A stretch of 64,000 nucleotides of DNA from Roseovarius sp. (GCF_030373445.1 NZ_JAUCYU010000001.1:496001-560000); one strand, 5' to 3'; numbered from the stretch's first letter, positions 9,282-21,900 are shown. Translations and numbers: made by a program. The notes: generated by a model not told the origin, from the letters alone.

Positions 9282-10468
9282 CCTTCGCCTCCGAAGATCC
9301 GCCGGTTCAGCGGGTTGAAACCGATGCGGTAGGCCAGCTCGGCCGGTTGGGCCACGTTCCACACGGCAAGGTCGGCGCGTTTGCCCGGCGCGATCACGCC
9401 GGTGTCGTCGAGGCCGAGCGCCTGTGCCGCGTGGCGGGTGACGCCGGCCAGCGCCTCCTCGGGTGTCATGCGGAACAGGGTGCAACCCATGTTCATCGTC
9501 AGCAGCAGCGAGGCCAGCGGAGAGGAGCCGGGGTTGCAATCGGTCGCCAGCGCCATCGGCACGCCATGCTTGCGGAAGGCATCGACGGGCGGCACCTGTT
9601 TCTCGTGCAGGGTGTAGAACGCGCCGGGCAAGAGGACGGCCACGCTGCCCGACCCGGCCAGCGCCTTGGCGTCGCTTTCGTCGGCATATTCCACGTGATC
9701 GGCGGACAGTGCGCCGTACTTGGCGGCCAGCTTGGTGCCGCCAATATTGCTGAGCTGTTCGGCGTGTAGCTTGACGGGCAGGCCGAGCTCTTTCGCCCTG
9801 GCAAAGACCGGTTCGATCTCTTCGACGGAGAAGGCGATACCCTCGCAGAAACCGTCTACGGCGTCGGCCAGCCCCTCCTCGGCGGCCTGCTCAAGAGCGG
9901 GCAGGCAGACCTCGGAGATGTAGTCGGCGTTGCGGCCCTTGTACTCGGTCGGTACGGCATGGGCGCCGAGGAAGGAGGTTTTCACCCGCACATCGCGCGA
10001 GGCGGCGACCCGGCGGGCGACGCGCAGCATCTTGATCTCGGTGTCGATGTCGAGCCCGTAGCCCGACTTGATCTCGATGACCGAGACACCCTCGGCAATC
10101 AGCGCATCGGCGCGGGTCAGGGCATCGGTCAGCAAATCGTTCTCGGGCGTGTCGCGAGTGGCGGTGACGGTCGAGACGATCCCGCCGCCGGCGCGCGCCA
10201 CCTCTTCGTAGCTGGCCCCGTTCAGGCGCATCTCGAACTCCCCGGCGCGGTTGCCGCCGAAGACGATATGGGTGTGACAATCTATCAGGGCGGGGGTGAC
10301 CAAACGGCCCTCCATGTCCTCACCCCGTTCGGACAGGTCCGATGGCAGATCGGCCTCCGGCCCGACCCAGCGGACCTTTCCGTCGTCGTAAGAGATCGCG
10401 CCGTTCTCGATGAGGCCATAAGCCCCTTCGCCGGTCATCGTGGCAATGGTCGCGTTCCGTAGCAGCAT
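9278..10468 (-). CDS. hutI: Imidazolonepropionase
   Basis: 396 residues from the ATG at 10468; a longer reading to 10531 crosses the promoter palindrome and is not credible. Amidohydrolase-superfamily enzyme that opens imidazolone propionate to N-formimino-L-glutamate. Metal-binding motif [12 protein letters not shown] (HxH), then [23 protein letters not shown] and [12 protein letters not shown] are all characteristic. First gene of the hut operon, 35 bases downstream of a perfect 9+9 palindrome likely to be its operator. Confidence 0.95.
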   Translation of the reverse strand: MLLRNATIATMTGEGAYGLIENGAISYDDGKVRWVGPEADLPSDLSERGEDMEGRLVTPALIDCHTHIVFGGNRAGEFEMRLNGASYEEVARAGGGIVSTVTATRDTPENDLLTDALTRADALIAEGVSVIEIKSGYGLDIDTEIKMLRVARRVAASRDVRVKTSFLGAHAVPTEYKGRNADYISEVCLPALEQAAEEGLADAVDGFCEGIAFSVEEIEPVFARAKELGLPVKLHAEQLSNIGGTKLAAKYGALSADHVEYADESDAKALAGSGSVAVLLPGAFYTLHEKQVPPVDAFRKHGVPMALATDCNPGSSPLASLLLTMNMGCTLFRMTPEEALAGVTRHAAQALGLDDTGVIAPGKRADLAVWNVAQPAELAYRIGFNPLNRRIFGGEG

Positions 10469-10502
10469 GCGCGGTCTTCCCCTGATGTGAGCCGATGGCC
10501 CT

Positions 10503-10524
10503 TTATTATGTCTGCACATAATAA
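10503..10524 (-). promoter_or_regulatory. Perfect palindrome upstream of hut operon (probable operator)
   Basis: Arms TTATTATGT (10503-10511) and ACATAATAA (10516-10524) are separated by CTGC. It is AT-rich within GC-rich surroundings and lies 35 bases upstream of the hutI start codon. A TATGT..ACATA core is compatible with a GntR-type repressor such as HutC. No hutC gene is in the window, so the regulator would be encoded elsewhere. Confidence 0.6.
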
Positions 10525-10597
10525 TCGTCAAGGAAAGAATTCAAGGCACGGAAAACCGCCCCGGTCGAGGCAGCGTTCCGCGCAGGAATGCGTGTGG

Positions 10598-12691
10598 CTA
10601 CTCGGCCGCGATCTTGATGACGGGTTCCATCCGGGCAAGGATGTCGTCGGCGAGGTGACACTTGACCTGGTGGCCCTCGGCCAGCATCCGAACCGGCGGC
10701 ACCTCGGTTTCGCACAGGTTGCCGGGCACCTGCGATTTCCAGCGGCAGCGCGTCTGGAACGGGCAGCCGGGCGGCGGGTTCATGGCCGAGGGCACGTCGC
10801 CCTCGAGCACGATGTGCTTTTTCTCGACATGGGTGTCGGCGATGGGCACGGCAGAGAGCAGCGCCTCGGTATAGGGGTGGTAGGGGGGCGAGAAGACCTG
10901 TTCGGTGGTGCCCAGCTCGACCACGTGGCCGAGATACATGACCATCACCCTGTCGGAGAGATACCGCACGATCGACAAGTCGTGAGAGATGAACAGAAGG
11001 GTCGTCTTCTTCTCGCGCTGGATTTCCATGAGCAGGTCGGTCACAGCCGCCTGCACCGAGACGTCGAGCGCCGAGACGGGCTCGTCCGCCACCACGATCC
11101 GGGCGCCACCGGCGAAGGCACGGGCAATGCCGACGCGCTGTTTCTGGCCGCCGGACAATTGCCGCGGCATCCGGTCGGCGAACTCGCGCGGGAGCTTCAC
11201 GAGGTCGAGCAGGCGCATCATTTCCTTGTGGCGATCGTCGTCGGACTTGCCGTGGCCGAAGATTTCCAGCGCCCGCATGATCTGGCGGCCCACGGTCATC
11301 GAGGGGTTCAGCGTGTCGAACGGGTTCTGGAACACCATCTGGATGTCGGCGACGGTCTTGGTGTCGCGGCTCTGGATCGGGATATGTTCGATGTTCTTGT
11401 TATCCAGCAGGATCTGCCCGTCGGTCGCGGTTTCCAGACCCATCAGCACCTTGGCGAAGGTCGACTTGCCACAGCCCGATTCGCCCACGATGGCGAGCGT
11501 CTCGCTCTCGCGGGCCTCGAAGGTGAGGGTTTCGTTGGCCTTGACCACCTTGGTCGCCCCGCTGGCACCGAACAGCGCGTTGGCCGCAACCTCGTAGTAT
11601 TTCTTGAGGTTGTCCATCTTCAGGATGACGTCGCCCTTCTCGGTCGCCGCGGTCTGTTTCGCGGCCTTGATCGGCGCGTGCCAGTCGATTTCCTTGTAGC
11701 GCAGGCAGCGGGTGAAATGCCGGTCGTCGCCGGTGATCGGCTCCATCGGGATGGCGATATCCTGGTTGCAGCGGCCATCCTGGAAATAGTCGCAGCGCGG
11801 GCCGAAGTTGCAACCCGGCGGGCGCTCGTGCGGGAGGGGGAAGTTGCCGGGGATGGCCACCAGCGGACGGGCGTTCTTGTCAGCGCCGGGCAGCGGGATC
11901 GACCGGAAGAGCGCCTGTGTGTACGGGTGCTGCATCTTGTCGAAGACGTCCTTGATGCTGCCGGTCTCGACCGCCTCGCCGGAATACATCACGCAGATCC
12001 GGTCGCAGGTTTCCAGCACCAGCCCGAGGTTGTGGCTGATGAACAGCATCGACGTGCCGTACTTGCGGCCCAGTTCCTTGACCAGCTCGACGACCGCCGC
12101 CTCGACCGTCACGTCGAGCGCCGTAGTAGGCTCGTCGAGGATCAGCAGGCTGGGGTTGGCCATCAGCGCCATGGCGATGACGATCCGCTGCTGCTGGCCG
12201 CCGGAAAGCTGGTGCGGGAAGGATTTGAGAATACGCTCGGGGTCGGGCAGCTTCACGTCGCGCACCACTTCGAGGGCGCGTTGATAGGCCTCCTTTTCCG
12301 ACACCTTCTCGTGGATCATCGGCACTTCCATGAGCTGCTTGCCGATCTTCATCGCCGGGTTCAGGCTCGCCATCGGCTCCTGGTAAATCATGGCGATCTC
12401 GTTGCCGCGGATGTCGCGCAGCTCCTCGGCGGACATCTTGCCGAGGTCGCGGCCCTTGAACTTGATCGAGCCGCCGACGATGCGGCCGTTGACGCCAAGG
12501 TCCTGCATCACGCCCAGCGCCACGGTCGACTTGCCACAGCCGCTTTCGCCGACGAGGCCCACCGCCTCGCCCGGCTGCACCTCGACCGAGAAGTCCATCA
12601 CCGCCGGGATCTCCCGCAGCCGGGTGAAGAACGAGATCGACAGGCTGTCGATTTCAAGGATCGGGCCTTCATGGTCTGGTGTCTGCGACAT
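10598..12691 (-). CDS. Peptide/nickel-type ABC transporter, two fused ATP-binding domains
   Basis: 697 residues containing two complete ABC ATPases in tandem, equivalent to DppD and DppF fused. The first half has [20 protein letters not shown] and [12 protein letters not shown]; the second has [20 protein letters not shown] and [11 protein letters not shown]. Each half ends in the cysteine-containing oligopeptide-type C-terminal segment ([10 protein letters not shown].. and [10 protein letters not shown]..) found in peptide importers. It energises the two permeases encoded just upstream. Substrate is probably an oligopeptide or similar. Confidence 0.9.
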   Translation of the reverse strand: MSQTPDHEGPILEIDSLSISFFTRLREIPAVMDFSVEVQPGEAVGLVGESGCGKSTVALGVMQDLGVNGRIVGGSIKFKGRDLGKMSAEELRDIRGNEIAMIYQEPMASLNPAMKIGKQLMEVPMIHEKVSEKEAYQRALEVVRDVKLPDPERILKSFPHQLSGGQQQRIVIAMALMANPSLLILDEPTTALDVTVEAAVVELVKELGRKYGTSMLFISHNLGLVLETCDRICVMYSGEAVETGSIKDVFDKMQHPYTQALFRSIPLPGADKNARPLVAIPGNFPLPHERPPGCNFGPRCDYFQDGRCNQDIAIPMEPITGDDRHFTRCLRYKEIDWHAPIKAAKQTAATEKGDVILKMDNLKKYYEVAANALFGASGATKVVKANETLTFEARESETLAIVGESGCGKSTFAKVLMGLETATDGQILLDNKNIEHIPIQSRDTKTVADIQMVFQNPFDTLNPSMTVGRQIMRALEIFGHGKSDDDRHKEMMRLLDLVKLPREFADRMPRQLSGGQKQRVGIARAFAGGARIVVADEPVSALDVSVQAAVTDLLMEIQREKKTTLLFISHDLSIVRYLSDRVMVMYLGHVVELGTTEQVFSPPYHPYTEALLSAVPIADTHVEKKHIVLEGDVPSAMNPPPGCPFQTRCRWKSQVPGNLCETEVPPVRMLAEGHQVKCHLADDILARMEPVIKIAAE

Positions 12692-12718
12692 CTCGTTGTC
12701 CTTTCCCGAAGCGGGCGG

Positions 12719-13912
12719 TTAATCCCTCAGGCTCTCTTCCCGCAGGCCATCCGCCAGGAAGTTCAGCCCCAGCACCAGCGTCAGCAGGGCGATGGCGGGC
12801 GGAATGGCGATATGCAGGATGTTGGCCGACAGCAGGCGTCGGCCGTCGATGATCATCTTGCCCCAGTCCGGGCTTTCGGATTCGAGCCCGAGGCCGAAGA
12901 AGCCCAGCGTCCCGAGAAGGATGGTGGTGTAGCCGATGCGCAGGCAAAAATCGACGAGCAGCGGCCCGCGCGCGTTGGGCAGGATCTCCCACAGCATGAT
13001 GTACCACGGCCCCTCGCCCCGTGTCTGGGCGGCGGCGACGTAGTCGCGTGTCTTGATGTCGAGCACGAGGCCCCGCACGATCCGGAAGACGGTGGGCGAG
13101 TTGACGAAGACGACCGAGACGAAGACCACCAGCACGTTGGGCGGGAAGCGGATGAGGCCGAGCGGGTCGGCATCCCACGCGATGCCGAGATAGACCCAGA
13201 TGCCGATCACCAGAGTGATCGCCAGGTAGACGTTCCGCTTCATCGGCTGGGTGTGATAGCGCGAGTTCCACAGGATCACGAGGAACACGAGCGGGAAGAT
13301 GAACAGCACCGCGGCCATGTAGACGGGAATGCCGGTCTGCACGATTTCGGGCGTCACCAGAAGGTAGAAGAGCAGGATCACCGGAAAGGCGAGCACGAGG
13401 TTCGACAGGAAGGACAGCACCGTGTCGAACCGCCCGCCGTAATAGCCTGCCGGCAGGCCCAGCGTGATGCCGACCATGAAGGCGAAGACGGTGGCGAAGG
13501 GGGCGATCAGGATCACCTTGATCGACCCGGCGATCACCCGGCTGAACACGTCACGCCCGAGGTTGTCGCCGCCCAGAAGGTAATAGGCCCCGGCATTCGG
13601 GTCGGGCGTGCCGATCAGCTTGGAATAGGGCGTGCCGGGCAGGGCCTTCTTCATCAGCGCCGACTGGTCGAGCGGGTCGTGGGTGGCGACCATGTCGAAC
13701 ACGCCGGCGAAGAACGCCGTGAAAACCCAGAACAGCACCAGCGCGAGGCCGATCATGCCGACCGTGCTGTCGAACAGCTTGCCGTAAAGGCCCAGCCTGC
13801 GCTTGAAGGCCAGGGAAAGCGCGAAGGTGATCACCAGAAGGATCAGGACCGGCGCGAACTGGATGATCATCTGGCCGAAGATCGCGCCCCAGCTGAGTGC
13901 GTCTTTGTTCAT
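12719..13912 (-). CDS. ABC transporter permease (DppC/OppC type)
   Basis: 397 residues with at least six hydrophobic spans. The permease coupling loop is the conserved region VAAAQTRGEGPWYIMLWEILPNARGPLLVDF, and the C-terminus ends in the usual LNFLADGLREESLRD. It is longer than most DppC proteins because of an extended middle region with extra hydrophobic segments (about residues 180-260). Lies 15 bases after the partner permease gene and 27 bases before the ATPase gene on the same strand. Confidence 0.85.
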   Translation of the reverse strand: MNKDALSWGAIFGQMIIQFAPVLILLVITFALSLAFKRRLGLYGKLFDSTVGMIGLALVLFWVFTAFFAGVFDMVATHDPLDQSALMKKALPGTPYSKLIGTPDPNAGAYYLLGGDNLGRDVFSRVIAGSIKVILIAPFATVFAFMVGITLGLPAGYYGGRFDTVLSFLSNLVLAFPVILLFYLLVTPEIVQTGIPVYMAAVLFIFPLVFLVILWNSRYHTQPMKRNVYLAITLVIGIWVYLGIAWDADPLGLIRFPPNVLVVFVSVVFVNSPTVFRIVRGLVLDIKTRDYVAAAQTRGEGPWYIMLWEILPNARGPLLVDFCLRIGYTTILLGTLGFFGLGLESESPDWGKMIIDGRRLLSANILHIAIPPAIALLTLVLGLNFLADGLREESLRD

Positions 13913-13927
13913 CTCTGCGGCCCTTCC

Positions 13928-14974
13928 CTAGCTCACGCTGATCCGCGGGTTCAGGTAGACGTAACCGATATCCGATATCAGCTGCGTCACCAGAACCACG
14001 AAAACGGATATGACCGAGACCCCCAACAGAAGCTCGATGTCGTTGTTCCCGGCGGCCAGCACCAGCGTCCAGCCGAAGCCCTTGTAGTTGAACAGCGTCT
14101 CGACGATCACCACCCCGTTCAGCAGCCACGGAAACTGCAGCATGATCACTGTGAAGGGGGCGATCAGCGCGTTGCGGAGCGCGTGTTTCATGACGATGTT
14201 CGGGAAGCTCACCCCCTTGAGCCGCGCGGTGCGGATATACTGCGAGGTCATCACCTCGGCCATCGAGGCGCGGGTCATCCGGGCGATGTAGCCCATGCCG
14301 TAGGCCGCGATGGTCAGCACCGGCAGGAAGAAGTTCTCGAAGGTGACGTTGTCCATCGCGCTGGTGGCGGTGCCCTTGAACCATTTCAGGCCGACGGCGG
14401 AACTGGCGAAAATGGCGATGAAGAGGACGCCCGAGACGTATTCCGGGGTGGCCGTTGTACTGATCGAGAAGGTAGAGAGCGAGCGGTCGAGGCGAGAGCC
14501 CTCGCGCATCCCGGCCAGCACGCCGAGGATCAGCGCCGAGGGCACCATCAGCAGCATCACCCAGAACATGAGGATGCCGGTCAGCCCCAGCTTTTCGAGG
14601 ATGATGCCGCCCACGTCCTCCTTGATGGTGGTGGAAAAGCCCCAGTTGCCCTGCAGAACGCCGCAAAAGCGGGGCGCCTCCTCGATCGGCTGGTTCGGGG
14701 CGGCGCAACGGGCGCGGACCTTGCCATCGGTGCCTTCGATCACGTAGCCCGGCAACACGCCCAGCCACTGGCCATACTTCGTGACCGTCGGCTGCAAGTA
14801 CCCGCGATTGTTGAGAAAAGTCGCGACCTCCTCGTCGGACATGCGGAAGTTGCCCTGGGTCTTGGCGAATTTTTCAAGGTTGGGATACAGGTTGGTGAGG
14901 AAAAAGACGATGAAGGTCAGGCACAGCGCCGTCAGGATCATGACGCCGATCCGGCGCAGAATGAACTTCCCCAT
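13928..14974 (-). CDS. ABC transporter permease (DppB/OppB type)
   Basis: 348 residues from the ATG at 14974; an in-frame TTG immediately before it is an alternative. Begins with the family-typical MGKFILRRIGVMILTALCLTFIVFFLTNLYPNLE. It has the coupling motif YIRTARLKGVSFPNIVMKHALRNALIAPFTV and a C-terminal DIGYVYLNPRISVS. A long periplasmic loop follows TM1. It is the first gene of a three-gene transport operon (permease, permease, double ATPase). No periplasmic binding protein gene is adjacent, which is unusual. Confidence 0.87.
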   Translation of the reverse strand: MGKFILRRIGVMILTALCLTFIVFFLTNLYPNLEKFAKTQGNFRMSDEEVATFLNNRGYLQPTVTKYGQWLGVLPGYVIEGTDGKVRARCAAPNQPIEEAPRFCGVLQGNWGFSTTIKEDVGGIILEKLGLTGILMFWVMLLMVPSALILGVLAGMREGSRLDRSLSTFSISTTATPEYVSGVLFIAIFASSAVGLKWFKGTATSAMDNVTFENFFLPVLTIAAYGMGYIARMTRASMAEVMTSQYIRTARLKGVSFPNIVMKHALRNALIAPFTVIMLQFPWLLNGVVIVETLFNYKGFGWTLVLAAGNNDIELLLGVSVISVFVVLVTQLISDIGYVYLNPRISVS

Positions 14975-15188
14975 CAATGGCCCCCCGTTGGCTCTTGTTT
15001 TTTGCTCAGGAAGGAGTCCTGTCCACGAAAAATGCTAACCAACAAATCCCAATCGGTCCAGCCGTTCCGCATGTGTCGGGATGTTCTGACCGGTGATGCG
15101 CAAGAAATCTGCACACAGACCGGCATGCCGCGGGCGCAAAGCGACATGGCAGGCAGAGGGGCCGGGCGGGCCCGGCCCGCCCGCGGGG

Positions 15189-16307
15189 TCAGCCCTTGAC
15201 GATCTTCTGGGGCGAGATCACGTCGATGCCGAGAGCCCGGCCGACCGCGTAATAGGTCAGTTGACCGGCATGCACGTTGAGCCCGTTCAGCAGGTGCGGA
15301 TCGTCGGCGCAGGCCTGTTGCCAGCCCTTGTCGGCCAGCGCCAGCATGAAGGGCATGGTGGCGTTGCCCAGCGCGATGGTCGAGGTGCGCGCCACGGCGC
15401 CGGGCATGTTGGCCACGCAGTAATGCATGATCCCGTCGACATCGTAGATCGGGTCGGCATGGGTGGTGGGTTTCGAGGTCTCGAAACAACCACCCTGGTC
15501 GATGGCCACGTCGACCAGGGCGGCGCCCGGCTTCATGGTGGGGAACTGGTCGCGGCGGACGAGCTTGGGCGCTTCGGCCCCGGGAATGAGCACGGCACCG
15601 ATCACCATGTCGGCGCGGGTCAGGTGCTCTTCCAGAAGGCCGGTCGAGGAATAGCCGGTCTTGAAGACGCCCGCGAAGACATCGTCGAGATAGCGCAGCC
15701 GGGGCAGCGAGCGGTCGAGCACCGTGACATCCGCGCCCATGCCGGCGGCGATGCGGGCCGCATGGGTGCCGACGACACCGCCGCCGATCACCAGCACGTT
15801 GGCCGGGCCCACGCCGGGCACGCCGCCCATCAGCACGCCGCGCCCGCCATTGGCCTTCTGCAGCGTCCAGGCGCCGACCTGAGGCGCCAGACGGCCGGCA
15901 ACTTCGGACATCGGCGCCAACAGGGGAAGGCCGCCGCGATCATCGGTCACGGTCTCGTAGGCGATGGCGGTGCAGCCACTCTCCAGCAGGTCCTTGGTCT
16001 GGGCCGGATCGGGGGCGAGGTGAAGATAGGTAAACAGAAGCTGACCTTCGCGCAGCATCTTGCGTTCGGCGGCCTGCGGCTCCTTCACCTTCACGATCAT
16101 GTCGGCGATGGCAAAGATCTCCTCGGCGGTATCGAGGATGTGGGCGCCGGCGGCCACATAGGCCGCGTCCTCGAACCCTGCGCCCTTGCCGGCGCCGGCC
16201 TGAATGATCACCTCGTGACCGTGGGCCACCGCTTCCTGTGCGGCGTTGGGCGTCATGCCGACGCGGAACTCCTGCGGCTTGATCTCTGCCGGGCAGCCGA
16301 TTTTCAT
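15189..16307 (-). CDS. ald: Alanine dehydrogenase
   Basis: 372 residues, exactly the family length. It interconverts L-alanine with pyruvate and ammonia using NAD. Signature segments: [20 protein letters not shown] at the start, [20 protein letters not shown], the Rossmann stretch [30 protein letters not shown] and [18 protein letters not shown]. The start at 16307 has a GAGGA site; a longer reading to 16457 runs into the divergent regulator gene. The Lrp-type regulator transcribed away from it is its likely activator. Confidence 0.95.
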   Translation of the reverse strand: MKIGCPAEIKPQEFRVGMTPNAAQEAVAHGHEVIIQAGAGKGAGFEDAAYVAAGAHILDTAEEIFAIADMIVKVKEPQAAERKMLREGQLLFTYLHLAPDPAQTKDLLESGCTAIAYETVTDDRGGLPLLAPMSEVAGRLAPQVGAWTLQKANGGRGVLMGGVPGVGPANVLVIGGGVVGTHAARIAAGMGADVTVLDRSLPRLRYLDDVFAGVFKTGYSSTGLLEEHLTRADMVIGAVLIPGAEAPKLVRRDQFPTMKPGAALVDVAIDQGGCFETSKPTTHADPIYDVDGIMHYCVANMPGAVARTSTIALGNATMPFMLALADKGWQQACADDPHLLNGLNVHAGQLTYYAVGRALGIDVISPQKIVKG

Positions 16308-16441
16308 GGGTCGATCCTCCTCCTGATCTTGCCAGAATGTCGCAGATCGCGCGCAATTGGCTTGAAATCTTTGCCGCTCCCTTGACGCCGGAGTGAAGGT
16401 TCTTCGAATAAACGGCAGGTTAATCGAAAGGCCTTGCGCAT

Positions 16442-16900
16442 ATGTCCCTCGATGCAACAGACCGTCGCCTGCTTTCGGTGCTGCAGCGGCGCGGGCGCAT
16501 CTCGAATGCCGACCTGGCCGAGGAGGTGAACCTCTCGGCCAGCGCCTGTCACCGGCGGGTCGGGCGGCTGGAGGCCGAGGGGTATATCCGGGGCTATGTC
16601 GCCCTGCTGGATGCGCGCAAGCTGGGCATGTCGGCGACGATCTTCGTCGAGATCACGCTGTCGACCCAGGCCGACGACGTGCTGGAGGCGTTCGAGAAGG
16701 CGGTGGGGCGTATTCCTGACGTGCTGGAATGCTACCACACGGCGGGGGCGGCGGATTACATCCTCAAGGTCGTGGCCGACAGCACCGAGGATTTTGCCCG
16801 CATTCACCGCCAGCACCTGGCCCGCTTGCCGGGCGTGGCGAAGATGCAGTCGAGTTTCACCCTTCGGACCGTGTCGAACACCACCGCCCTGCCCCTCTGA
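16442..16900 (+). CDS. Lrp/AsnC family transcriptional regulator
   Basis: 152 residues. N-terminal winged helix-turn-helix (LDATDRRLLSVLQRRGRISNADLAEEVNLSASACHRRVGRLEAEGYIRGYVALLDARKLG), then an RAM/AsnC ligand-binding domain (IFVEITLS..VLECYHTAGAADYILKVVADSTEDFARIHRQHLARLPGV). Divergent from ald with 134 bp between the starts. That is the classic arrangement for an alanine-responsive local regulator of alanine catabolism. Confidence 0.9.
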   Translation: MSLDATDRRLLSVLQRRGRISNADLAEEVNLSASACHRRVGRLEAEGYIRGYVALLDARKLGMSATIFVEITLSTQADDVLEAFEKAVGRIPDVLECYHTAGAADYILKVVADSTEDFARIHRQHLARLPGVAKMQSSFTLRTVSNTTALPL

Positions 16901-16942
16901 CGCGGCTTGCCAAGGCGGCACGGTTTGCCCAAATTGCGCGCC

Positions 16943-18532
16943 ATGGAATACGATTACATCATCGTCGGCGCCGGAAGCGCCGGTTGCGTTCTGGCGAACC
17001 GGCTGAGCCGCGCCGGCCACACCGTTCTCCTGCTCGAGGCCGGGGGGCGCGACAATTACCACTGGGTGCATATCCCGGTGGGCTACCTTTACTGCATCGG
17101 CAACCCGCGCACCGACTGGTGTTTCCGCACGGCCGAGGAGCCGGGGCTGAACGGCCGCTCGCTGCTGTATCCGCGCGGCAAGGTGCTGGGCGGGTGCAGC
17201 GCGATCAACGGCATGATCTACATGCGCGGACAGGCCGCCGACTATGACGGCTGGCGGCAGATGGGCAACCCGGGCTGGGGCTGGGACGACGTGCTGCCCT
17301 ATTTCAAGCGGTCTCAGGATTACGTCGACGGCGCGTCGGAGCATCACGGCGCGGGCGGGGAATGGCGGGTCGAGAACATGCGCCTGCACTGGGACGTGCT
17401 CGACCACTGGCGCGACGCAGCGGTGGCGGCGGGAATTCCGGCGTCGGACGATTTCAACCGGGGCGACAATGAAGGCGTCGGTTATTTCAAGGTGAACCAG
17501 CGCAACGGCTGGCGGGTGACCAGCGCCAAGGCCTTCCTGCGGGCGGGCACCGGCAAGGGGCTGAAGGTCGAGACCGGGGCGCATACGCAAAAGGTCGTCC
17601 TCGAGGATGGGCGCGCGGTGGGTGTCGAGTATTTGCAGAACAATGAAAGGCAGGTTGCGCGGGCAAGGGCCGAGGTGATCCTGTCGGCGGGGGCAATCGG
17701 CAGCCCGCAATTGTTGCAGTTGTCGGGGCTGGGGCCGGGGGAGTTGCTGCGGGAACACGGGATCGAGGTGAAGCGCGATATCCCGGCCGTGGGCGGCAAT
17801 TTGCAGGACCATCTGCAATTGCGCTGTGCGTGGCGGCTTACCGGGGCCGTGACGCTGAACACGATGGTCGGCTCGTTGTGGGGCAAGGCGAAGATCGCGC
17901 TGGAATACGCGCTGAAGCGGTCCGGCCCCATGGCGATGGCGCCCAGCCAGCTTGGCGCGTTCGCGCGGTCGCGGCCCGACCTTGCGACGCCCGACCTGGA
18001 GTATCACGTGCAGCCGCTGTCGCTCGATGCGTTCGGGGGCGACCTGCACGATTTCCCGGCCATCACCGCCAGCGTCTGCAACCTGCGGCCGGAGTCGCGC
18101 GGCACGGTCACCATCGCCTCGGCCGATGCCGCCGACGCGCCGGTGATTGCGCCACGCTACCTGTCGACCGAGGGGGACAGGCAGGTGGCGGCGGCATCGA
18201 TCCGGCTGACCCGGCGGATCATGGAACAGGAGCCGATGCAGCGTTACGCGCCCGAGGAGTTCCGCCCGGGGATCGAGGTGCAGAGTGACGAGGCCCTGGC
18301 CAAGGCGGCAGGCGATATCGGCACGACGATCTTTCACCCGGTGGGCACCGTGCATATGGGGCCGGGCGAAGATGCGCCGCTGGACCCGGAGCTGCGCCTG
18401 CGCGGGGTCAAGGGGCTGCGGGTGGTCGACGCCTCGGTCATGCCGACGATCACCAGCGGCAACACCAATTCGCCGACGATCATGATCGCCGAGAAGGCGG
18501 CGGACATGATTTTGGAGGCGGCGCGGGGGTGA
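16943..18532 (+). CDS. GMC family FAD-dependent oxidoreductase (choline dehydrogenase-like)
   Basis: 529 residues from the ATG at 16943, where the FAD-binding strand begins at once ([20 protein letters not shown]). GMC signatures: [49 protein letters not shown], and the C-terminal catalytic region [10 protein letters not shown] followed by [33 protein letters not shown]. It oxidises an alcohol group, but the substrate (choline or another primary alcohol) cannot be fixed by sequence. It follows the Lrp gene by 42 bases and may be cotranscribed with it. Confidence 0.87.
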   Translation: MEYDYIIVGAGSAGCVLANRLSRAGHTVLLLEAGGRDNYHWVHIPVGYLYCIGNPRTDWCFRTAEEPGLNGRSLLYPRGKVLGGCSAINGMIYMRGQAADYDGWRQMGNPGWGWDDVLPYFKRSQDYVDGASEHHGAGGEWRVENMRLHWDVLDHWRDAAVAAGIPASDDFNRGDNEGVGYFKVNQRNGWRVTSAKAFLRAGTGKGLKVETGAHTQKVVLEDGRAVGVEYLQNNERQVARARAEVILSAGAIGSPQLLQLSGLGPGELLREHGIEVKRDIPAVGGNLQDHLQLRCAWRLTGAVTLNTMVGSLWGKAKIALEYALKRSGPMAMAPSQLGAFARSRPDLATPDLEYHVQPLSLDAFGGDLHDFPAITASVCNLRPESRGTVTIASADAADAPVIAPRYLSTEGDRQVAAASIRLTRRIMEQEPMQRYAPEEFRPGIEVQSDEALAKAAGDIGTTIFHPVGTVHMGPGEDAPLDPELRLRGVKGLRVVDASVMPTITSGNTNSPTIMIAEKAADMILEAARG

Positions 18533-18541
18533 CATACCCCC

Positions 18542-18596
18542 GTCCCGGGCCTGACCCGGGACCTCTGGCGGGGAGGCCCCGGATCAAGTCCGGGGC
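18542..18596. repeat. Double-palindrome GC-rich repeat, copy 1
   Basis: Two near-perfect palindromes 13 bp apart. The first has arms GTCCCGGG/CCCGGGAC (18542-18562). The second has arms GCCCCGGA/TCCGGGGC around TCAAG (18576-18596). The spacer contains CCTCTGGC. The same composite occurs at 38231-38292 and 55487-55544. It is a common intergenic repeat of alphaproteobacteria, sited here just after the GMC stop codon. Confidence 0.8.
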
Positions 18597-18604
18597 GGAG
18601 ACAT

Positions 18605-18632
18605 AAAAGACCCCGGTGTTTCCACCGGGGCC
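18605..18632 (-). terminator. Rho-independent terminator of pnp
   Basis: Perfect 8-bp stem CCCCGGTG/CACCGGGG with a TTTC loop (18611-18630). Read on the minus strand it is followed by TCTTTTAT. It sits 29 bases beyond the pnp stop, between the convergent GMC and pnp genes. Confidence 0.7.
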
Positions 18633-18658
18633 CCTGTGTTTTGGAATGGCCGAGGGGA

Positions 18659-20794
<2,136 letters not shown>

Positions 20795-21129
20795 CTGTCG
20801 TTTTCCTGGTTGGAGGCGCTCTTGGGCGTATCCCAAGTCCTCCGTTTCAATGGCGGCCCCATTGCCGCCGACCCCATCTCTTCTTCATGCGCCCGGGGCC
20901 AAGGGCATCACGTCTCAGATGGCGGCGCTATAGAGGAGTTTAAGGAGGAATGAAAGCTTAGATCACGGGGAGGGGGCGCGAATCGGGGTTAATGCCAGCA
21001 AACACTGGGGTTTGGCACGTCGGTATAACGTCGGTATCTTGTCGGTATCGCGTCGGTGCGGCGGTCGGCGCGGGCCGGGTTAAGGGGCCGGGCGTTGCGA
21101 GGGAGAGGCCGAAAGAGCGTCGGATCGCG
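20795..21129. other. 335-bp intergenic region upstream of pnp
   Basis: Contains the pnp leader/promoter side and copy 2 of the four-iteron element (20978-21060). I see no convincing small ORF with a ribosome site here. Confidence 0.55.
20978..21060 (+). repeat. Four-iteron dispersed element, copy 2
   Basis: Starts GCGAATCGGGGTTAA, then GTCGGT iterons at 21019, 21030, 21041 and 21052, again exactly 11 bp apart. The first iteron begins 31 bp after the GTTAA. The last iteron continues GTCGGTG as in the other copies. It lies between pnp and the hypothetical gene upstream of it. Confidence 0.85.
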
Positions 21130-21900
21130 TCAGTTGCCCTCGACCGCCCGGATCGGGTCGGAGAGATGCAACGCATGGACCGTGTCGCCGACAAGGAGCG
21201 AGGCCGTTTCCCTTTGAGTGGCGATCGGCGCCGGGCTGTCCGGGTCAAGCTCCTTGCCGTCCGCCGTCAGGACGACCGCATCGCCGGTTCCACGGGACAG
21301 GTCGAGTAGGAAAACCCCGTTATCATCCTCATAGCTTCCGAAGAATGCGACGTGATTGCCGCCTGCAAGGATCGCGCGGGCGCCTTTGACCGGGCTTTCG
21401 TCGAGGGTCTTTGTCACCATCTCACCTGAAATCCTGGCGAGGCAGAGATCGGGATACGGATGGGCCCATACGGCCCCGGTCCGGTCAAGATGCATGGCAT
21501 AGAGATCGAGCACCCACAGGCCGGAGGAGGCGCCCAAATCGAACGTGATCCGGCCATCGGCCGAGAACCGCAGCAGCCCTGCCGTCGTGTTTTCGTCGAA
21601 GTAGCCAACCCAGATATTGTCGTCCCGGTCGATGATGACCTGGTGGATCGCATCGCCCGCGTGGAACGCGTGCAAAGGTTCGAGTGACGGAGAGAGGATT
21701 TGACAGTTGAGATCGTCCTTCCGGCAGCGCGGGTCCGCCAACAGCCATCGGCCGTCTGAAAATCGTTGAACGACCGGGAAACGGGCCGGAGACCCTTTCA
21801 AGGCAATGGCCTCATGCATCGTTCCCACGCGCTCGATCAACAGCGGTCCGGTTCCATCGGCCCAGGAAAGCAGCAACTCTCCTCGTGCGTCGTAGAACAT
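21130..21900 (-). CDS. Hypothetical protein with beta-propeller-like repeats
   Basis: 256 residues, no family firmly recognised. Repeating Asp/Gly/Trp turns (DARGELLLSWADG, RFSDGRWLLADPRC, IIDRDDNIWVGYFDE, RFSADGRITFDLG, HLDRTGAVWAHPYPD, GSYEDDNGVFLLDLS) suggest a beta-propeller. No signal peptide. The ATG at 21900 has no ribosome site, and an in-frame TAG lies two codons upstream. The coding region may therefore be a 5'-truncated remnant of a larger protein, or start at an internal codon. Nothing nearby suggests a function. Confidence 0.5.
   Translation of the reverse strand: MFYDARGELLLSWADGTGPLLIERVGTMHEAIALKGSPARFPVVQRFSDGRWLLADPRCRKDDLNCQILSPSLEPLHAFHAGDAIHQVIIDRDDNIWVGYFDENTTAGLLRFSADGRITFDLGASSGLWVLDLYAMHLDRTGAVWAHPYPDLCLARISGEMVTKTLDESPVKGARAILAGGNHVAFFGSYEDDNGVFLLDLSRGTGDAVVLTADGKELDPDSPAPIATQRETASLLVGDTVHALHLSDPIRAVEGN

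Noticed and set aside
10487..15199. A very long open frame (about 1570 codons) on the plus strand
   Set aside because: It is antisense to the ABC transporter operon, low in complexity (His, Arg, Asp, Gln rich) and has no domain. It is a by-product of high-GC codon bias. The same applies to the long plus- or minus-strand frames opposite pnp, hutU, hutH and the CaiB/EamA genes.
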